A DNA stretch of 64,000 nt, taken from assembly GCF_029867415.1 (NCBI RefSeq), contig NC_081180.1, positions 237,902,823-237,966,822 of the forward strand. Direction: 5' to 3'. The stretch is from Vicia villosa. Taxonomy: Eukaryota > Streptophyta > Magnoliopsida > Fabales > Fabaceae. The translations under genes were made by a program, and so were the position numbers. Below the pieces are notes generated by a model that was not told the DNA's origin, did not search any database, and saw nothing but the letters and a program-made list of their open reading frames with translations. Shown here one piece after another: positions 59,201-64,000 of the stretch; the stretch's first letter is position 1; the number at the start of each line of letters is the position of its first letter.

Positions 59201-60441
59201 ACGAGATATATATAAAATCTAAGAATTTGTCTAAGAATTTGTCTAACTACTTAGTATGGGTATTTAAGAATTTATCTAATTTTTTATCAAAAAATTTAAT
59301 GATTAAAAATTTATTTGAAGATATCTATAAAATCTTAATTCAATTGACAAAATGTCAAAATTATTAAATTGGACGTCAACATCAAAATTTAAACTCTAAG
59401 TCCCGTGAGTGTGTGTGAACTTTTAATACTATAAGTCTCGTGATTGTGTGTGAATTTTTAATACTTATTATCATTTTATCTAGAGACAAATTTTTTTTTT
59501 TTACTTACAAGTAAATAAATAGAAAAACACAAATTTGAGCTCACATCCAACTATCAAATGTTTTAGAGCTAAAGTTCAAAAGTCATACTAAAATTAATAT
59601 TATGGTATATGATAGAGTAAGAATTATGATTAAATAAATATTTTAGATATTAAATTAAGAGTAGAATTTATATTAGTATTTTATTTTGTAATGTTCTCTA
59701 GAATGTTCTTAGGATCTTTAAATGTCGTTGAATTGAGCTTTAACTAGTATTGAGCCTTTAGTTTATTATCCATTAGTATTATTATATATATGTAGTGTCT
59801 TTGACACTTGAAAATCAATCAATGAAAATCAAAAATTATCTTTTAATTCTATTTGCTTAGTTTGTTTACTTATTTCTCTTAGTTTTTGTAAACCTTGTTA
59901 GGGTTAGCATTTTGCATCCTAACAATATACTTCCGAAAATATTGATGAAAACAAAGATGGTGAGTTTTATAGCAACAAAGGAACGTATAAGTAAGCTCCA
60001 CCATAAAGCAAATGACAAATGTGGTGTAACTTGAATATGCTTAAAACTCTTGACTACCCCACCATAAATACTAGTATGATTTTGAAATTGAATGCATACA
60101 TATGAAAACCCACTATTTTTGCATCGTTTGAAACCGCACTTTCAAAAAATCTTAAAATACAATGCCATGGTTATATTATAGAGTAAAGTAAACTATATAA
60201 TATTCTCTTTATATATATCAAGCAAAAATACACTCCATAAGATATCCATAGAAGTAGACATAATCAAAAGCACATAAGCTCCAAAGAAAATTCATCTACT
60301 TTCTATTTATTTTATCCAAAACTATGATCAAAATTCAAAACCATACACTATAAGTTGTTGCATACACATAATAATATTCTAGTACTATATAGTACTAGAA
60401 ACAACAACTCTTACAATACATTTATAATAAATGCACTTTAC
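59201..60441. other. Intergenic DNA with a possible LTR end
   Basis: The text 59690-59931 (TGTTCTCTAGAATG to GCATCCTAACA, with ATATATGTAGTG before a likely transcript start) looks like a solo LTR or LTR fragment, but matched ends were not proved. Near 59400-59455, GTCCCGTGAGTGTGTGTGAA and a diverged copy occur. The rest is AT-rich. Confidence 0.35.
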
Positions 60442-60933
60442 TCAACAATAAGCACTACACTTCTTCTTACAATCAATAGTACAACCACCACCACCGCCAC
60501 CACCACCGTACCCCTTCCCGGAGTGGCTGTAAGAAGTGAAACACTTAGCTGGACATGTCAACTTTTTCTGGTAACATGGACCTTTCTCAGTGCAGGTAAC
60601 AGAAGGTCTTATTATACCGTTTTTAGAGTGTCCTCCATTCGGACCTCCATACCCGGATCCATATCCGCCTCCAAAACCGTTACCAAACCCGTTTCCAAAA
60701 CCTGGAATGTTGAACCCTCCTCCTGGCCCAAAAACACCACCTGGTATTCCACCACCTTGGTTGTTGTTGTTATTGTTATTGTTGTTGTTTTTGTCTTTAG
60801 GGTTAGGGTTTTTGGGTTGAGTTGAAGGAGAAGAAGGAGAAGATCCAGATGAAACGGATCGGGTTGCAAAAGAAGGTGAAGCTATGAGAATAATAAGAGT
60901 AGTGAACAAGAGAAAAGTGGTCATAGGTTTCAT
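60442..60933 (-). CDS. Secreted glycine-rich protein with Cys-rich C-terminus
   Basis: A single-exon frame of 163 residues. The ATG at 60933 is chosen because a good signal peptide follows at once (MKPMTTFLLFTTLIILIASP, cleavage probably near SFATRS); an upstream in-frame ATG at 61050 only adds low-complexity leader. The mature protein has a Ser/Pro stretch, an Asn run of ten (about residues 49-58), a Gly-rich region with GFGNGFGNGFGGGYGSGYGG, and a Cys-rich end of about 55 residues. The end has CTEKGPCYQKKLTCPAKCF, a Gly run, then CTIDCKKKCSAYC. Eight Cys in this tail suggest disulphides and a wall or apoplast location. I know this tail from plant glycine-rich proteins without a settled function. 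Confidence 0.88.
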   Translation of the reverse strand: MKPMTTFLLFTTLIILIASPSFATRSVSSGSSPSSPSTQPKNPNPKDKNNNNNNNNNNQGGGIPGGVFGPGGGFNIPGFGNGFGNGFGGGYGSGYGGPNGGHSKNGIIRPSVTCTEKGPCYQKKLTCPAKCFTSYSHSGKGYGGGGGGGGCTIDCKKKCSAYC

Positions 60934-60964
60934 TTTGTTTTTTTGTTTTTGGTTGAGGAAGAAT

Positions 60965-61005
60965 ATGATATAGATATAGATATAGATATATAGATATAGA
61001 GGGAT
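60965..61005. repeat. TATAGA microsatellite in the leader of the glycine-rich gene
   Basis: ATATAGATATAGATATAGAT repeats lie 30-70 bases upstream of the ATG on the minus strand. They may overlap the TATA region or the 5' UTR. Confidence 0.6.
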
Positions 61006-61059
61006 GAATAAATATTTAAATATCTTAGTGGAATGAATGTATGGATGCATTTATGAGAG

Positions 61060-62896
61060 GGTGTGGAGGACAGGTGGGGAGATTTAATTAAGGTATTAAA
61101 GTCGGTTGCTGCATACATTTATTATAGTATGCTTTATCATATGACATTTTGAGTTGAAGGATGATTTCTACTTATGTGTATAACATTGCTAGTGTGTCAA
61201 ATTAAAGGGTCATGTGTCTTGTTACATATCGATTCTAAGAAAAAGAGTGCGGTTTTTATTTCATATTTGCTTCCACTAGAGGTGTTTGATGCATGTGGAA
61301 CACTAACTCATCATGATTTTGTTTGGTAAAGGAGCATAGACGGAATTGTGTGTGATATAGATGAGATTGTTAAATTCAAACATTATAAGTTATGTTTTTC
61401 ATATCCGTTAAGTAAGTCCAATTGATAGTTATACAAAGATATTAAATGAGAAATGATATTGGTTTGACAACTACACCGTACATTGATACGGTTTTGGATT
61501 TTTTAATATATTTAATGATTCTTTTTCATTTTTTCAAATACATAAAAACAAACACACTTTTATATTTGTGATGGTGTATGCATATTTTTCAATATAAGAA
61601 TAGCAACACTCATATTTAATTTATGGTATAAATTTTTTTTTTATATTGTCAGTATATTTTAACTAAATTTTATTAAAAAACATTTAGTCTCTTGTTGCTT
61701 TCGACTTTTTCAGATACATGTAACACTTTAATTGAAATCCAAAATTTATTTAATCATATTTTGATATTCTAACCACTTTTGTACGACCAATTTCTCATTC
61801 ATACATAGTGGGATTTCAAATACTAATCCACAAGTATAAGTGTTATAATGATAACTCGATCTTTCCTATGTAAATTTTTTATTGAGAATAATTATTTTAT
61901 ATATGATTAAAGAAAAAATTAAAACATTTATAAAAATTTAAGGCTTAATTGTAATTTTGATCCCTCTGTTATCATTTTTTTTTTTAGTTTTGGTCCCCCT
62001 ATTTTAAAATCCGAAATTTTAGTCCTTATAATTTAGTTTTTTAAGAATTTTGATCCCCTTGCAATTTCGAAGACAATTTTAAATGAGAATAGCATCACTA
62101 CAAATAAATGGAAAGATAAGTGAGAAGATAAGTGAACATTTTCAAGATTATGAAGCCGTGTGAAATCCATTAGAGATATTCTTAAATTTTCCTATGGAGA
62201 TGCTGTTAGTTGTCCAAAAGGACCTACAAACTTTTCCACTAGTTAACTTGTGAGGAAGTCAAAATTGTGGTGCCAAAAAATCAACAGGTTATTGAATGCA
62301 ATAAATGAAGATTCTGACTTGTAAGAAACCAGTTTGTTCACAAGTCAAATATTGGGTTGAAATTGCACCATCAATGCTTTATCTGACAAACATCTCACTC
62401 AATGTGACACTCAAATTTCCCCTGTCATCCAACCAATTACATTTATTTGCATGTATGATATGATACTACATGACAACACATGTTTGCCAACCAATAACCA
62501 ATAGTAGTGGGTCTTGGCCCCCTTAGACACGTGCCGTTGGTGTATTCCGAAAGATAGATAATCTTGCAGGATATTTAAAAACATAATTACTATTGCGTGG
62601 CGGGTAGAATTTTTTTACAGACGACTTAACTATGCAATGAAGTATTGTAAGTGGTAAAATGACCTTGCTATCACAATCCACTAATATTTCGCCTTTGTCG
62701 TTTCTATTCGTCCCTCCTAACACGTGTGTAGTCTGTCTGCCATCCATACTGCCGTTAGAGTTTCAAAGACATAAATATTTCAATCGACGGACAAAATCAC
62801 TGGTTAGATGGCGTTAGCAATATGTCAACGCATAACAGTTATTAGCATTATTTGTTGTTTATATATACATTTAAATTCATTGATATATAAAAAGTC
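61060..62896. other. Intergenic DNA between the two minus-strand genes
   Basis: Mostly AT-rich. At about 61943-62062 the text TAATTGTAATTTTGATCCCT, TTTGGTCCCCCTATTTTAAA and TTTGATCCCC resembles a common plant dispersed repeat whose ends I could not fix. The part near 62800-62896 probably holds the 3' UTR of the nucleotidase gene. No other gene is recognised. Confidence 0.4.
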
Positions 62897-64000
62897 TCAG
62901 AGGCTAGAGCATCCCCAGCTAGCATCAACAGCATCAATAATCTTTCCATGTAACGAGGCTCCAGAACACGCGATTATACCGCGATCTAACCCTTCTAAAT
63001 ACAACCCTTTTGAGAAATCTAGGGGACATCCTCCAGCATCTGTTACCACACCACCAGCTTCTTGTATGATGATAACACCAGCAGCATGATCCCATATTTT
63101 CTCCTTGTAACCTGCCCTTGCAAATTTCATGAAAACCTCTGCATCTCCGCGCCCTATCGCTGCATATTTCACCATACTGTATACTCTTAACGGTTGTTTC
63201 CTGCATATACCATCAACAATCACATAACAAAGATCAAGACGTGAAAATCGAAGAGGCAAAGAATTAATAAACACACCTGAGACCAACACTGTGAGCCAAT
63301 CCTTCGGTAAAAGAATGACTTGAATTGGCTTTCTCGACTGGTTCGCAAAAAGTGGCCAACGCTGGATTGTCAATGGAAGATACACAAACTTGTTTCGCAT
63401 GGTTTGGCCACACAAACATCTTATTCTCATGGATCAGCGGTTGCATCCAAGCCTTTCCACTACCCTTCTTAGCATATAGAACACAACCTTTGTTCCAACT
63501 TTCAGAATTCGGAGGAGTTAGCTTCGATACAATCCTATGATACCGATGTTGATAGCCTAACCACTCTTTCCTCATTGGATAATTAGGACAACCAAGAACA
63601 CCAAGCACAACTTCTCCGTCTTCTATGAGTGCTAGAGCTACAGCATATTGATCTCCGCGAACAAACCCGAGCGTGCCATCAACAGGATCCAGAACCCAAA
63701 ATCTACCAGACGGGCCACCGGTTGAGTTACAACGACTAATGATTTCGAGAACTTCTGAAGTCGTTAGTGATGATTTTGGCTTCTCAACACCAAATCGAGG
63801 CGCGTCAGCTAGGCATTCGTTCACAGTGTTAACCACTGACTCTAATAATTCAGATGCATTAGATTTGGAGAGAGTATGAACATCTTCTTCAGCTACAATT
63901 GAGATGTTTTCGCTTCCCAGACACTCGGATAATACCCAGCTCACAACTGCTTGGACACTCCAATCTATTCAAAAAGCATAACGAAGTTTTACGTACAAAA
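62897..64000 (-). CDS. HAL2/SAL-like 3'(2'),5'-bisphosphate nucleotidase (partial, 3' exons)
   Basis: Two exons are visible: 63964-63277 and the last exon 63201-62897, joined in phase at AG|GTGTGT and GCAG|G. The 5' part lies beyond the window; an acceptor is seen at 63965. The enzyme removes the 3' phosphate of PAP, a by-product of sulfation, and depends on Mg2+ and is Li+-sensitive in the family. All metal-site motifs of the FIG/inositol monophosphatase superfamily are present: [16 protein letters not shown] and [20 protein letters not shown]. The wording [20 protein letters not shown] and [12 protein letters not shown] fits the plant HAL2-like branch. Cell location cannot be judged without the N-terminus. 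There is no sign of inactivation. Confidence 0.93.

Noticed and set aside
60590..60869. Pro-rich and Leu-rich frames overlapping the glycine-rich gene
   Set aside because: Complement and shifted readings of the Gly/Asn repeats; the minus-strand frame with signal peptide and Cys tail is the real one.
62897..63430. 177-residue frame continuing past the last nucleotidase exon
   Set aside because: Its upstream part reads the intron 63202-63276 and, in a different frame, the previous exon; only 62897-63201 is exon in this frame.

Overview
The window is nuclear DNA of a flowering plant, most likely a legume (inference). It has AT-rich intergenic DNA, GT-AG introns, a Stowaway MITE, long (TA)n tracts, and SIRE/Maximus- and Tork-type Ty1/copia elements whose sequence style I associate with legumes. 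Four host genes sit in about 64 kb of nested and decayed transposons. I see no rRNA, tRNA or CRISPR.

Layout. 0.4-6.6 kb: a decayed Mutator-like element with a broken plant-mobile-domain (PMD) gene between degenerate inverted termini; a minus-strand SIRE-type copia fragment with one LTR lies inside it. 6.6-9.3 kb: a minus-strand Tork-type copia remnant with its 3' LTR. 9.7-19.2 kb: an older LTR-like repeat split by a complete, very young 8,543-bp SIRE-type element (LTRs 10258-11800 and 17258-18800, TSD TAGAC). 21.3-24.7 kb: a 5'-truncated plus-strand Tork-type copia. 26.5-28.2 kb: a LINE remnant carrying a second, 5'-truncated LINE with poly(A) and a 14-bp TSD. 30.0-33.3 kb: a complete 15-exon DUF707 gene. 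34.3-39.4 kb: an Ivana-type copia remnant, then a SIRE-type gag fragment. 41.2-44.6 kb: a compound foldback MITE, a hairpin repeat, a Helitron helicase remnant and a LINE RNase H remnant. 46.1-47.8 kb: a broken MULE transposase. 48.1-50.3 kb: a Tourist-like MITE, a near-perfect palindromic MITE and (TA)n tracts. 50.9-55.9 kb: a complete 12-exon SCAMP gene. 57-59.2 kb: a Stowaway MITE and a deleted short-LTR copia. 60.4-60.9 kb: a secreted glycine-rich, Cys-tailed protein (minus strand). 62.9-64.0 kb: the 3' part of a HAL2/SAL-like bisphosphate nucleotidase gene (minus strand), running off the window.

The host genes share no obvious pathway: a type II membrane DUF707 protein, a membrane-trafficking SCAMP, a secreted wall-type protein and a PAP phosphatase. 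They look like single genes separated by repeats.

The most unusual signal is in the LTRs. Two different SIRE-type LTRs carry arrays of short palindromes centred on GTCGAC, and neighbouring palindromes are repeatedly exactly 21 bp apart. That looks like an array of binding sites rather than chance, and deserves testing. Exon joins and LTR comparisons were made by eye from the sequence.
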